Shown: positions 42,717 through 53,539 of the stretch, one piece after another
Position numbering within the stretch: the stretch's first letter is position 1
How the letters are laid out: every line of letters begins with the position of its first letter
NCBI GenBank assembly: GCA_963576475.1
Contig: OY754970.1
Coordinates: 34,102,619 to 34,166,618, forward strand
DNA: 64,000 nucleotides
Direction: 5' to 3'
Origin: Molanna angustata
Taxonomy: Eukaryota; Arthropoda; Insecta; Trichoptera; Molannidae
Notes under the pieces: generated by a model
Told to the model about the DNA's origin: nothing
What the model saw: the letters and a program-made list of their open reading frames with translations, nothing else
Database searches by the model: none
Program-made: the position numbers and the translations under genes

Positions 42717-45700
42717 TTAAAGATTTATTGCATTTAAATTAAGAAATTTTGATATAATTGAGTGAACTTTAGTCGAATTTAGGGAGAGAAGATGCGACAT
42801 ATTTACAGGCAGAGGGACACGCAGCTTGGCATAAAAGTCGAATTTATCGTGTATTGGACACTCCATGAAAACGTGATCCAACGTTTCCACCTCTCCACAA
42901 TCACACAAAGGACTGTCCCTTATGTGTATTTTGTAAAGGTGGTTTGCGATCATGCAGTGACCAATTCTCATTCTGCATATGTTTGAAACATCCCTTTTTG
43001 ACATTTTTTTTCCATGAAACCATGGTTTGGATGGAACTGTTATCTGTATAATTTTGTAAGCAGTCCCTTTCACACGGCTTGACACTTCCCATTCATTAGA
43101 CCATTCGGTCAAGAGGCGCTTTTTAATGATTGAGGTGGTAAAATCTTGGAATGGAATCTCAAAATTAAGAGGTTCAGTGCCAATCGTTGTAGCTTCTTTT
43201 GCCAAACGGTCTACAGTTTCATTTCCATTTATACCACGATGTGCTGGTAACCATACAAATGTAACATATATATTTGATGTAAAAAGGTTGTATATATACT
43301 TTTTTATTTCGCAAAGTATGTAATCGTCAGGGGATCTAGATAAATTAGAAGATATAGAGTAGATAGCGCTAAGGGAGTCGGTGAATATTATAATATTAGA
43401 AGAATCGAGGGTATGACATATAGATAAGACCTCTTTGATTGCCCAACACTCGGCTGTATAAACTGAGCATTCGGGTGGAAGTTTGAAAAGTCCTTTAGTG
43501 TTGTTATACGGAATATAAAATGCTGCTCCAGAGTTGCTATTAGGTGAAAGCTTGGATCCATCAGTAAAAATTTGAACGTGAGATGGCCATCTTGAACGAA
43601 CAATGCCATCGAATTTACTGTTGATTAGTTGGGAGGGAAGATTGCAGTTTTTGTCCAAACCGAGAGAAGGACATGTATCGGGAATGAATTTTGTTGCGAA
43701 ATATGGTGTTTTATAGTAAGGAAGATAATTATGCGAACAATTGACAAGTATTTTTGATTTAAGAAGGGTGTAACTTTTACATAGTATTGGAGTGGAAGAT
43801 TTTGACCAATATCGTTTTAATTGACATAAATGTGTTATTGTGGATAGCTTTGATGTTAGTGGGTGAGAATTAAGGGAAAGTCGTTTTAGAACAAATTTGT
43901 CTGAAAGATATTGACGTCTCAAGTGAAGTGGGGAATCTAACCCCTCCACCTGAAGTGCATTAATCGGTGAAGATCCCATTGCTCCGATTATAAGTCGTAA
44001 ACATTTAGACTGTATTCTATCTAATTTAGATTCAAGGTATTTAGGAAGAGGATCGAATAAAAAACAACCATAATCCAGGTGACTGCGAACTATGGCATTA
44101 TAGAGCAATTTCATTGTTGATGGATGAGAACCCCACCAGACTCTCGATACAGCTCTCAAAGGATTAATGTTTTTTTCGCATTTAGATACAATTGAGTTGA
44201 CATGAGAGTTCCACGATAGTTTTCTATTAATGATTACACCCAAAAATTTAATTTCGTCCTTTATAGTAATGTTTGTACCATCGATATTTACAGAAATGTC
44301 CGGAAGTTTATGTTTACGCGAAAAGGCGACTACTTGGCATTTTTGGAGCGAAAGTTCTAAACCATTAGATTCAAGCCATTTGTTTATTCGACTTAATGTT
44401 TTTGACAATTTTTTTGCAGCAATTTGTGCGTTTTTGTGAGAGACATATACGACAATATCGTCGGCAAATTGTAATATTGAGCAAATATCCTCTATTACCG
44501 TAACAAGATCTTGACAATATATATTAAATAAAATAGGGCTTAATACCGAACCTTGAGCTAAGCCTTTCCAAACTATTCTATCAATCGTGGTAGAAATATT
44601 TTCAGCTACAATTTTTCTCTCAGCAAACATGTTATAAATAAGTGTTGCCAAACTCATTGGAATACCCAAATCTACTAGTTTTTTTCTTAAAACAGACAGT
44701 ATCACGTTATCATATGCAGATTTTATATCCAAAAATGCTGCAATAACAAACTCTTGTTTGGAAAAAGCTATTTTGATATCTGAAATCAAGATACTGAGGT
44801 TATCTAAACACGATTTACCTTTTCTAAAACCAAATTGAATTGACGGGAGAAGGCGGTTCCTTTCAATATGCCAGTCTAAACGGTTTTTTATTATATGCTC
44901 AAGAATTTTTAGGAAAACTGGTGATAATGCGATTGGCCGATACGAAGATTCTGATTGAGGGTCTTTGTTAGGTTTCAAAATAGGGACTATTCGTTGTATT
45001 TTCCAGTCTTTTGGTACGTATCCGTTTTTTAAACAACCATTATATAATTCTAATAAATGTTCAAGGAAATTTACTGGTGCATTTCGAAGAAAAGCATAAG
45101 GAATGAGGTCCATTCCGGGCGAAGAATTTTTCAAATTTTTAAGTGGGGTAATGAGTTCAGAATATTCAAAAGGTCCATCTAACCATGATTTAGACAAAGA
45201 ATGGGCAGGAAGGATTGGCATTTCTATTTCTGTATCATTGGGGACGTATGGTGGGGCAAGCCTCTTTACAAAAGCTTCTAGAATGTGTCCATTTGGCAGA
45301 TATTTCTTAGAAGTGGATAATGATGTTCTGAAGCGACGGATCATATCCCAGACTATTGATAGAGGAGTATCTGGTGAAAGAGTGTTGCAAAAGTTATACC
45401 AGCCTTGTCGCTTTTTCTTTCTGAGTATTTTTTTTGTATTTGCTTGTATATTTTTAGCATATAAAAAATTTTGTAACGTCATATTTTTCCTGTACTTTTT
45501 CATAGCTAATTTTCTTATTTTGATAGCCTCCGTGCATTCATTGTCCCACCAAGGGGCACATTGAATACGTTTCGATTCTGCTTTTCTCTTCGGAATACTA
45601 ATATCAGCAGCTTTGTAGAGGATTGACATAAGTTCTGAATTTTTGTGAGTAATGTCGGATGACAAAAAAGATGGTGTAGAATCTTCAATAGTTTTATTGA

Positions 45701-46418
45701 ATATATCCCAATTAGCTTTTCTTATATTATGTCCTTTTTTACTAACGGCTGTTTTTGTTTTGGATTTTGTGATGGTTTTTATAATAATGGGAAAATGGTC
45801 ACTTGCTAGGGGATCATCAGATATAGACCATGTAGAAGTGGAGGCTAAATCATTTGTACAAATGGAGAGGTCGACAGCACTCACATTTTGAGTTGGTGGA
45901 GTGAGTCTAGTTGGTGAACCGTCATTTAGAATGCATAGATTATGTTTATCTATAAATGAGAGAATGAGGTTTCCCGAACGATTTGATAGTGTACTGCCCC
46001 AAGATGGAGAATGGGCATTGAAATCACCTAATATATAAAATGGTGAGGGTAGCATATCCACAATTGAATCCCAATAAATTGGGTCAAATGGAGAATGTGG
46101 AGGAATATATGTGGAAACATATACAACTCCATTCACTTGAACGGCAACCACTTGTAATGATGGGTGAGTTGGAACAATAATTTGATTATATGGGATGGAA
46201 GATTTGATAAAGATAGCTGTTCCAGCTCTCCCATCATTGCGGTCGGATCTAACTGACAGGTAGCCTGGGACATTGAAAACTGAACCTGGTACAAGCCAAG
46301 TTTCAGTAATGCACGCAATTTGAATTTCGTGTGTGGATAATAGAAATATGAAGTCAGGTTTGTTTGCTGTGACGCTTCTACTATTCCATTGAAGGATATT
46401 GTGAATTTGATGAGCCAT
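42717..46418 (-). CDS. ORF2: endonuclease, reverse transcriptase and RNase H polyprotein
   Basis: 1233 residues, intact. It nicks target DNA, copies the element RNA onto it and removes RNA. Apurinic-type endonuclease at about 1-215: QWN at 10-12, TETW with Glu39, GDFNAHSPSWG with Asp132 and Asn134, AVDLS with Asp183, and SDHF with Asp207-His208. Reverse transcriptase at about 415-740: SSPGMDLIPY, GFRKGKSC, FLDIKSAYD (Asp563), and the catalytic FADD at about 650-653. RNase H at about 945-1075: TDGS (Asp952), AEC (Glu989), TDSLSA (Asp1013), WLPAHRG, VDRLAKEA (Asp1069). A CDC...H...C finger is at about 1171-1186. The Met start lies inside the end of ORF1. Length and order fit I-clade elements. 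All catalytic residues are present. Confidence 0.95.
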   Translation of the reverse strand: MAHQIHNILQWNSRSVTANKPDFIFLLSTHEIQIACITETWLVPGSVFNVPGYLSVRSDRNDGRAGTAIFIKSSIPYNQIIVPTHPSLQVVAVQVNGVVYVSTYIPPHSPFDPIYWDSIVDMLPSPFYILGDFNAHSPSWGSTLSNRSGNLILSFIDKHNLCILNDGSPTRLTPPTQNVSAVDLSICTNDLASTSTWSISDDPLASDHFPIIIKTITKSKTKTAVSKKGHNIRKANWDIFNKTIEDSTPSFLSSDITHKNSELMSILYKAADISIPKRKAESKRIQCAPWWDNECTEAIKIRKLAMKKYRKNMTLQNFLYAKNIQANTKKILRKKKRQGWYNFCNTLSPDTPLSIVWDMIRRFRTSLSTSKKYLPNGHILEAFVKRLAPPYVPNDTEIEMPILPAHSLSKSWLDGPFEYSELITPLKNLKNSSPGMDLIPYAFLRNAPVNFLEHLLELYNGCLKNGYVPKDWKIQRIVPILKPNKDPQSESSYRPIALSPVFLKILEHIIKNRLDWHIERNRLLPSIQFGFRKGKSCLDNLSILISDIKIAFSKQEFVIAAFLDIKSAYDNVILSVLRKKLVDLGIPMSLATLIYNMFAERKIVAENISTTIDRIVWKGLAQGSVLSPILFNIYCQDLVTVIEDICSILQFADDIVVYVSHKNAQIAAKKLSKTLSRINKWLESNGLELSLQKCQVVAFSRKHKLPDISVNIDGTNITIKDEIKFLGVIINRKLSWNSHVNSIVSKCEKNINPLRAVSRVWWGSHPSTMKLLYNAIVRSHLDYGCFLFDPLPKYLESKLDRIQSKCLRLIIGAMGSSPINALQVEGLDSPLHLRRQYLSDKFVLKRLSLNSHPLTSKLSTITHLCQLKRYWSKSSTPILCKSYTLLKSKILVNCSHNYLPYYKTPYFATKFIPDTCPSLGLDKNCNLPSQLINSKFDGIVRSRWPSHVQIFTDGSKLSPNSNSGAAFYIPYNNTKGLFKLPPECSVYTAECWAIKEVLSICHTLDSSNIIIFTDSLSAIYSISSNLSRSPDDYILCEIKKYIYNLFTSNIYVTFVWLPAHRGINGNETVDRLAKEATTIGTEPLNFEIPFQDFTTSIIKKRLLTEWSNEWEVSSRVKGTAYKIIQITVPSKPWFHGKKMSKRDVSNICRMRIGHCMIANHLYKIHIRDSPLCDCGEVETLDHVFMECPIHDKFDFYAKLRVPLPVNMSHLLSLNSTKVHSIISKFLNLNAINL

Positions 46419-47811
46419 TGTGGAGGGTTGTATTAAGAGTTTGAAGAATTTCGGCAGCGTTGGTCGGTAAAATATTGTTATTTGTTAATATAGATATAAG
46501 GAGAGAAATAAGTGTTTGAATAAATGATGAATTGTCGTTTTGAATTTGGGAGGTTGAATTAGAAGTTGGTAAATTCATGTTTGGTAAGGCACATCCGTTA
46601 GGGGCCTGTGATGAATAATGTCCGTTTTGGTTAAATAGTAAGGCATTGTGTTTGGTTGTGTCGTAGTTGGGGGTAGAAATATATCTTGGTTTTGAGGGTT
46701 TAAATATGGTTTTTTTAAATGAAGTTGAAGGTGGAGAAATAGGTTGAGTGGTTGACGGTGCGGTGGAAGTTATATCAGCAAAAGATTTTTTTGTGGGTGG
46801 GACGAGTTTTGAGGCCTGAAAATATGATATATTATCTGTTGCCATTGTCTGTTTGATATTTTTCTGTCTTGATAACTCTGGACAGGCCGTGCTAATTGCA
46901 GTGTGATTTCCAGAACAATGGAGACAGATTGGTTCCTGTGACGTATTTGGGCATTGTTCGAATGAATGATTTTCTCCACAATTGTAACATCGAGGAGAAG
47001 ATCGGCATACTGTTTTAGAGTGTCCAAATCGACAACAGTTGAAGCACTGTATGGTTGGAAACTTGTAAATTTCTACTTGTAAGGAATTATAGTATAAAAA
47101 TACCCTGGGTGGTAAAATTTGGCCCTCAAAAGTAACGACCACCGACTGTGAAGGTTTCCATATTAACGTACCCGTTGAAGTGTCTTTGTAGTTCAATCTT
47201 CTGGCTTTAACTACTTTAGGTATGTTGGTGTGTACGTTTAATGCCTCAACTATCTCGTCTTCGGGTAAATCGCTCGGGATACCTCTGACCAGTCCCATAC
47301 GCGTCAAATTGAATGTTGGTATATATGCTTTAAATTTATTGTTTGAAATGTTCTCTATATTTTTAACAAAATTGTTGGCAGATATGGCAGTTTTAAATTG
47401 AATCGATATTTTATAGCGGCCTTCCGATTTGATAGACCCATCAATTATTTGTATGTTTAAAGATTTATGCATGAAAATAAATTTTCCGAAATCGAGGGGG
47501 TGGATTGTTTTGCCTTGTTCCGATCTCTGTATATGGACAATAAAGGGGGAAGAAGAAGAAGTTCCATATTCCATTTCCAATTTAGGCGGTGAAAAGGTAT
47601 TTATAGTTTTTGGGTCGTTATTGGTGGTAATTATTATTTCGGGGTGAGTTTTTTGTTTGTTTGGGATTGACTCGGATGAATGACGAAAAGGTTTACGTTT
47701 TCTATTTTTACTAGCAATAGATACCTGACTGGCATCTGATTCTGAAGTATAATTTATATCCGAGTTAATACCGGGATCCGGCGGTTTATTTTCCTCTTGT
47801 TCCATCACCAA
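46381..47811 (-). CDS. ORF1: gag-like RNA-binding protein
   Basis: 476 residues, intact. It should bind the element RNA and form the ribonucleoprotein with ORF2. An N-terminal low-complexity basic part (RKRKPFRHS at about 37-45) is followed by an RRM-like or gag-like region (about 85-250, with RMGLVRGIP and LVF-type strands). Three zinc knuckles follow: C256-x2-C-x4-H-x4-C, C275-x2-C-x3-H-x4-C and C296-x2-C-x3-H-x6-C. The C-terminus is Ser, Thr, Asn and Pro rich. Three knuckles in this spacing are usual for Jockey/I-type ORF1. The first Met of the frame at 47811 is about 190 bp from the element start. The overlap with ORF2 (46381-46418) suggests reinitiation or a similar coupling. Confidence 0.93.
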   Translation of the reverse strand: MVMEQEENKPPDPGINSDINYTSESDASQVSIASKNRKRKPFRHSSESIPNKQKTHPEIIITTNNDPKTINTFSPPKLEMEYGTSSSSPFIVHIQRSEQGKTIHPLDFGKFIFMHKSLNIQIIDGSIKSEGRYKISIQFKTAISANNFVKNIENISNNKFKAYIPTFNLTRMGLVRGIPSDLPEDEIVEALNVHTNIPKVVKARRLNYKDTSTGTLIWKPSQSVVVTFEGQILPPRVFLYYNSLQVEIYKFPTIQCFNCCRFGHSKTVCRSSPRCYNCGENHSFEQCPNTSQEPICLHCSGNHTAISTACPELSRQKNIKQTMATDNISYFQASKLVPPTKKSFADITSTAPSTTQPISPPSTSFKKTIFKPSKPRYISTPNYDTTKHNALLFNQNGHYSSQAPNGCALPNMNLPTSNSTSQIQNDNSSFIQTLISLLISILTNNNILPTNAAEILQTLNTTLHNGSSNSQYPSME

Positions 47812-48003
47812 AAATTAATCGGTAGAGAAATACACAAATAACACAAAATATGTAGAAAACAGAGTGAAATAAAAAGTAAATAATAATGAAAATGAAACAA
47901 TAAAATCTTATCTGTTCGCTGAGCAGCAACAAGGTTTGTAGGTAGGACACCACAATGTAACAACACAACACAACCGATCGCTACGATTGAACCGACGAGA
48001 CTG

Positions 48004-48015
48004 ATGTATAGAATT
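48004..48015. repeat. Target-site duplication, right copy
   Basis: ATGTATAGAATT, directly next to the LINE 5' end at 48003. Confidence 0.85.
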
Positions 48016-48690
48016 GGCACTTTAAAAAAAATCAGACTTTATCTACCTTGTGAGTAACTTGTTAGCGTAGTTCCACGCGTTTATTTATTTATTTATTTAG
48101 AAAACAAACACGATAAAATGTTATACTTAGGTAAAGAATATAATATGATAATAAAAATAGTATGATTAATTTATTGTAACCCAATTATATGTTTTCACAT
48201 AAAATATCATGTGTTCATTGTTTACTCAATTCGTTATATTCGTAAGCTTAAAAGAAACAAGTATAATATATAATTATGTCAGTTCATTATGAGTTATATG
48301 ATAGATTATGGATGAATGTGATATGATATCGAATCGAATTGTTGTAATATTTATGTTTTAAAATCTGCTTGTGATTTATGTATTATATTGAAATGTATTG
48401 TAGTTGGAACAACTCTGTCTAATGTGATTATTTTGTGAGTAGTTAGTGTAACGTCGGTCGACATAAAAAAAAAATAGAGATCTGAAATTGCGTCATGGGC
48501 ATCCAAATCCAAATGTTTCGGTATTCTTTCAAGTTTATTGATGAATGTTAACAGAAAAGGATATATGGATTTATAATATACATAAAAGGTAGAGTTGACG
48601 CCAAATATCTCGAACAAATATCCCCAAATATCTTGCACGTAAATCAACGAAGCAAAAAGACACAAATTTGCACTCTACGCAACCAGAAGC
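48016..48690. other. AT-rich stretch; possible LINE tail
   Basis: (TTTA)n at 48080-48100 looks like a reversed AAAT tail and the A-rich stretch after it may be a decayed LINE. A 104-codon minus frame (48351-48665) has no recognised domain. Confidence 0.35.
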
Positions 48691-48696
48691 TGTTTG

Positions 48697-48730
48697 TAAT
48701 GTATATTATATTATTATAATATACATTACC
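48697..48730. repeat. Perfect 15-bp palindrome
   Basis: GTAATGTATATTATA, TTAT, then TATAATATACATTAC. Confidence 0.75.
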
Positions 48731-48744
48731 CAACACGTTTTTTT

Positions 48745-49150
48745 TTCTACAATTATTTTATTAAATTTCTACAAACAGGAAGCCGTCTAAATTATTAATC
48801 AAAGACTACCAAAAAATAAAGTAATTCGCTATTCATTTATTGCTTATAAAAATATTTCGATAAAGTTCCTACCTTCAATTATTTTTCTAATATGATCTAT
48901 CTGTTTCTACTGAAAATGAGTACAGTAGTATTACTCTTGACACTATTTCAATCCCCATTTTGAATTTACGCTACTGAATTTCTGTAGAAACAGATCATAT
49001 AAAAAAATAAAATGTGGAAATTTTATCGAAATATTTGTATAGGCAATGAATAACGCAATTAATTACCTACATTATTATTTATTTTGTCTTAAATTTATAA
49101 TTGAGACGGTTTCCAGTTCGTAGAAGTTTATTGAACAAAATAGAAAATTA
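48745..49150. mobile_element. MITE with long inverted repeats
   Basis: GGAAGCCGTCTAAATTATTA (about 48779) pairs with the block ending GAGACGGTTTCC (about 49103-49114). Pairing continues inward through AATATTTCGATAAA/TTTATCGAAATATT-like blocks and ATGATCTATCTGTTTCTA/TAGAAACAGATCAT, and outward through TTCTAC/GTAGAA. Arms are about 160-190 bp with gaps. Non-coding. Confidence 0.7.
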
Positions 49151-49385
49151 TATGAGTTGATATTTTACCATAAATTATGTACTAATTAGACAAAATAACA
49201 AATAAATAACAATAAAGATGTTGGAATTGAAGTATTGAGAGTGAGTTCGTTTGTTTTGCGATGAGGGTGTGCAGGTCTATGATATCTTTGATCGAATTTA
49301 AATGAAAAAAAATTGATTGAGGTATCGTGTGTTGGAGGCTCTAGGTGAAAAGATTAGTGAGATGCAAGTTTGGCGAACTGTGCTA

Positions 49386-49412
49386 GTGTGTGTGTGTGTG
49401 TGTGTGTGTGTA
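49386..49412. repeat. GT microsatellite
   Basis: (GT)n, about 13 units. A GC-richer unassigned island follows (49420-49600) whose 68-codon plus frame is not recognised. Confidence 0.9.
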
Positions 49413-50050
49413 TTGTCTCTTTGTGAGGTGTGCTCCGCTTAATTCGCGGCATGAATCGCTCGCTACAGGAGCTCTGCTAAACTGCACAGTGCAACTGCGC
49501 AGATCTCGAGGGTTTAAGGAAATGGTGAAATTGCCTTTTTGCATGGAGACTCAAAGATTTGGACCGAGGTGTGCTTGCCAAACGACGCTATTGTAAATAT
49601 CAGGGATATCCAAAACAGGATGGTTTCCGAGAACTTTATGTTAATTATATGTAATTTTCTCTCATTGTTTCTAACACTTTATTTATTTTCTAACACTTAA
49701 CATTGTACCGAGTTTTAAATAATTCTCAGTAGATAAGCAAAATATGCAATGTATTTAGGAAACATTGAAATCACACCACATACAGGGCATACAATCTATA
49801 ATAATAATATCATATTAAATTTTATTTAGATATAAAAACATATATTAAAAAAAATAATACATCTAGTAGGTACCTATAAACAAAAATGGTCTTACTTACT
49901 ATTTACAATTTGTGTTTAAGCTGATACTAACCCAGTTTTTTGTATGGCCAAAACTGACTTAGCATTCGATTAAACTCGTATTTTAAATAGTAAGTAAGGC
50001 CCAAATTATATAAAATTCTTTTTTTTAAACAATACGTATGGTAAGATAAT

Positions 50051-51824
50051 GGGCCGGTATTACAGTCTCAGTTTAAGAGCTAATCTCAAGTTTTACAAAA
50101 ATATAGCGTATTACAGTGTCCGTTTAGGCCTAATCTTCCCTCAAATACGTCACTAAAACGACAAATATTTAACTCAACGTTTCTGGCGGATTAAGTACTT
50201 AACGGTGAGTCAACTGTCATTTCTCGTCTCGTTGCTAGGCAACGCGTGTAGTTGTGTTCTATCACTAGAGGCGTTAGTTGTATCGACGGTGGCGCCACAC
50301 AACAAAATAAACTGACAGCACTGCCTTCTACAAATAACATAGCCGTGTTGTAGATTGGCGGGAACGCAAAAATTCAAACTAAAGAGACCTATCGCCACCT
50401 ATCGCGATATTACATATAAACTTGTAATAGAGCAAATATACATAATTTAATATTTGGCTGATAGAAAAATGCGTGCCAATACCATTTATTTTAAAATATG
50501 CAGATTTAATTTATAATTAAAAACAAGCATTACGACATTTTAACATAAAATATACTTCATTGAATATTTGTTTTTCTCCTATGAAAATGTATTTTTTAAC
50601 TTCGATTCTATTGATATAAAAAATTGTTATTTTTTATTCGGCATATAAATGAGAATCAAATAATACTACTAATATTATATAATTAGTATACACAATGTAA
50701 TCAAAATAATATGACATGTAACAAACACATCCACCAACAAGCTTCAATTAAGAATAATTCACCCATTAGGTTAAGAATATTTTCATTTGATACTATCTTA
50801 TAATTCCATGTTTGATACTTTTAAAATTACCTGATATTGCATTCTAAAATAAAGTATTTGTATTTTATCCTACATCTAAAAAAATATTTACTTACCATTA
50901 CAGTGTCTTGAAACACACAAGTGAAAAGAACCGAGAAGGGGAGTACAAAAAAAATATTAAATTGAAACATGATAAACACAACTTTATTCCACAATCAAAA
51001 ATTATAAGACACAAAAATACTATATACATGACAAGCAACTAGTGTTAATACCGGTTAATATATAACTTTAGGATAATGTAGACATCTGATAATCAGAAGG
51101 CAATTACCATAGGAATAAATTTACAATGTTTATTACATAGTTATACCTATTATATGAAACTAAAATTAAAAAGGTATGTAGGAAGTGCTGTAGTTTGATG
51201 TCTATCCGGGACCGAGAGATTGAGAAGAGTAGAAATGATAAATAAGTAAATATCTTGATTTAATTATTTTGCCTTAATGTCTTGAGTTCACAATATTAAA
51301 TTTGGAATATATAGGTATTCGAAATTGACAAAATACTGTATAAAAATGCGTTTTTTTAGCAATTGTAAACAACTGACAACAGTTCAAACCACACCGACTG
51401 TTCGCAAATTCATACTAAAATTCATAGATACGAGTCGAAGTTAGGTCTCTTTAACTGTCAACGCGTTTTCTACAGCACGGCTTTGTTTGAAGCAAGGCAG
51501 TGCTGACAGCCATATTGAAACGAATATGGGCATTTAAAAGCATTATTTTAGTGAAAAAAAAAAATTTACCATGTTGGATAGTAAAACAAATAAAATAATA
51601 GTATTTCAAGTCGTAGCGTCCCATTTTGTAGTTCGTATTATTTGATGTTATTGAAAATCAGACAAATAAGAACCATAGAAAATATAAAATATGTCTATAA
51701 TTGAAGATCAAGTAACTGACATGTCATTCTGCACTGTAATACGCTAGTGGAATTTAATCTCCCTCTAACTTTAATCTTGAGTTAACTAACTCAATAAGTT
51801 GAGGGCCGACTGTAATACCGGGCC
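50051..51824. mobile_element. Non-autonomous DNA transposon, GGGCCGGTATTACAGTC ends
   Basis: The left end GGGCCGGTATTACAGTC (50051-50067) matches the reverse complement of the right end (51808-51824) except around the GGGCC/GGCCC corner. Inverted similarity continues inward in blocks: CTGACAGCACTGCCTTCTAC (about 50312) with its complement at about 51490, and GAGACCTATCG-like with TAGGTCTCT. Length 1774 bp. No transposase frame remains. The flanks (ATAAT left, TATGA right) do not show a clean duplication. A PIF/Harbinger link is possible but unproven. Confidence 0.7.
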
Positions 51825-51854
51825 TATGACAATTAATTATAATAAAAACAGGTA

Positions 51855-52080
51855 AAACTATGGAACAATACTAATTTTCAACAATGTATTCAACACCTAC
51901 CCTACGAAAGGTGACAAGATTTGTGGATTCTTTTATGTTTTGTGGTAAACTATTTTATATTTTGAGACCTTTATGGTATAAACTATTTTGTGTAGGTACA
52001 TGTTAATTTCGTTTTTGGAAGTCTAAAATCCTGACATCCTCTCGTAGGGTAAGTGTGAACATTGAAATTTAATAATATAT
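51855..52080 (-). pseudogene. LINE reverse transcriptase C-terminal debris
   Basis: On minus it reads broken text with SKNEINMYLHKIVYTIKVSK, I-V-Y-H-K-T and a terminal F-Y-L-F-L, resembling the repeated (F/L)-Y-x-G-(L/P)-x-x-(F/Y)-N-x-L-P end of CR1/Jockey pol. Tentative, with several stops. Confidence 0.35.
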
Positions 52081-52639
52081 TTTTCTGCATATATTTTGGA
52101 AGCATATTACAAACAACTGATGGCACAAGTGATCACTCAATGCGGTTGTGAAACGTTCTCCAAATATTTTATATTTCGATTTATAAAGTTTATATGCATT
52201 TTTATGATCATAAAACATTTTTTAGGTGGTTGCTGCATCGTACATTTTTTTCATCCATGTACAATTTTAAAGTCATGTCAGTCGTTAATCTTAAATAATA
52301 AAATGTGCCCAAAACTAAAATATTTTAAATAAAATAATATATAAATAAGTACATATACTAGGTATATAAAAAATTATGTCCAAGAAAGAAAGTAAAGAAT
52401 TTATAAAAAAAAATTATGAAAATAAAATATATAAAAAAAGTTTTTTTATGATAGTAAGTTAAAGTAATCTTTTACCTTTACTTAACACTAGTTTAAAACT
52501 GGTTTGAAACTCTTGAAAAAAATATTAAATAAAATGTCGTAAATGTGTTTTCCAAAAAAGTATAGTAGTATTTAAAAAAAAACGTATGCATTGTGGTTAG
52601 TATGCATAAAAAATGTAGGTACTTATAATAATAATTATT

Positions 52640-53230
52640 TATAAAGCGCCGTTTAGTGATACAAGATCACTCCAAGGGCGCTGTATGCTTAATGGTTGGC
52701 TCACAGAAACATAACAGTCGTTAGTAATCTACCGAAAGTGTCATTGCTCTGAGCTTCACGTATGTCAAGGAGCAATTTAGTCTACTTTAAATACCCGTTC
52801 ACACTGAAACTGCGATCCAGTAAGCCGCCTTATTGACTCTGTCCAATTATTTTAAAGAGTTGGTACTTTGTCCAGATGATCTCAATGTTACCTGTCTTCC
52901 TGATGGACATTCATTTGACACAGTTCTTGAATGTAGTGTGGAGCCAAGTCGTTCAGTGCCTTAAACACCACCAGGCATACCTTATAGTCTTCTCGTTTTA
53001 TATATTTCAACCAGTGTAGATCGATAAGAATATGTGTTCAACCTCGCAGCTAGGTTAAATACTATTTGCAATCTCTCAAGGTGATACTTGGGCAAACTAG
53101 CATAAATAGCATTACAGTAATCCAGCCTTGACACAACAAATGCATTTATAATCGGTTTAGCTTAATTTTTGGGTAAGCTCCGGTGAATACTTTACAATTG
53201 TCTCGGATGAAATAAACAAGAGCTAACAGT
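52640..53230 (-). pseudogene. L2-like LINE reverse transcriptase C-terminus and 3' end
   Basis: On minus, about 53165-53025 reads FVVSRLDYCNAIYASLPKYH and LERLQIVFNLAARLNTYS, the L-D-Y-C-N-(A/S) ... L-x-x-L-Q-x-(V/I)-x-N-x-A-A-R-L motif shared by L2/CR1 elements. Further on, LVEIYKTRR and frameshifted HYIQELC-like text follow. The 3' end CGCCCTTGGAGTGATCTTG and GGCGCTTTATAAATAATT is the usual L2-type end (GGCGCTATATAAAT). It is a dead, frameshifted copy. Confidence 0.8.
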
Positions 53231-53539
53231 AGCATATTATGATAATGTAAGATTATCTGTCTGAAGCGTCGCTAAATAATAACTCTGCCGTCTTTTTTAA
53301 TATAGTAATTTTATAAATCTTTGTCATATTATACTCCGTAGGTATGTAATAAGTGTTGAAATAAAATAAAATTTAATTTGAAAATGTTTCTGTAAGTGTA
53401 AGTGAGATGAGACATATTGCTCCTTATTTCTGGGTGAGGATTGAGGTGTTAAAGAAAGAGGAGACACAGAAGTCAAAGTAGGATGGGACAGGGGTGTAAG
53501 AAAAATAAGAACAAGAATATCTCTGTACAGTGAGCGCAT

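Larger units (their letters stand above)
42601..48003 (-). mobile_element. Full-length I-type (I/Nimb-like) non-LTR retrotransposon
   Basis: The 5.4-kb element has, on the minus strand: a 5' end CAGTCTCGTCGGTTC (initiator-like CAGT, typical of Jockey/I-type internal promoters), about 190 bp of 5' UTR, ORF1, ORF2 overlapping it by 38 bp, about 100 bp of 3' UTR and a poly(A) run. A perfect 12-bp target-site duplication flanks it. A hairpin CACCCT-ATAAGG-AGGGTG (42630-42647) lies just before the tail and may be the signal seen by its reverse transcriptase. The RNase H domain and three gag zinc knuckles place it in the I group rather than RTE or CR1; the finer clade is a guess. Nothing is visibly broken. 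Confidence 0.93.

Noticed and set aside
45103..45564. 153-codon plus-strand frame
   Set aside because: Antisense shadow of ORF2 of the I-type LINE.
42589..48015. Host gene encoding an RNase H or endonuclease
   Set aside because: Domain order, target duplication, poly(A) and gag-like ORF1 show that it is a retrotransposon.
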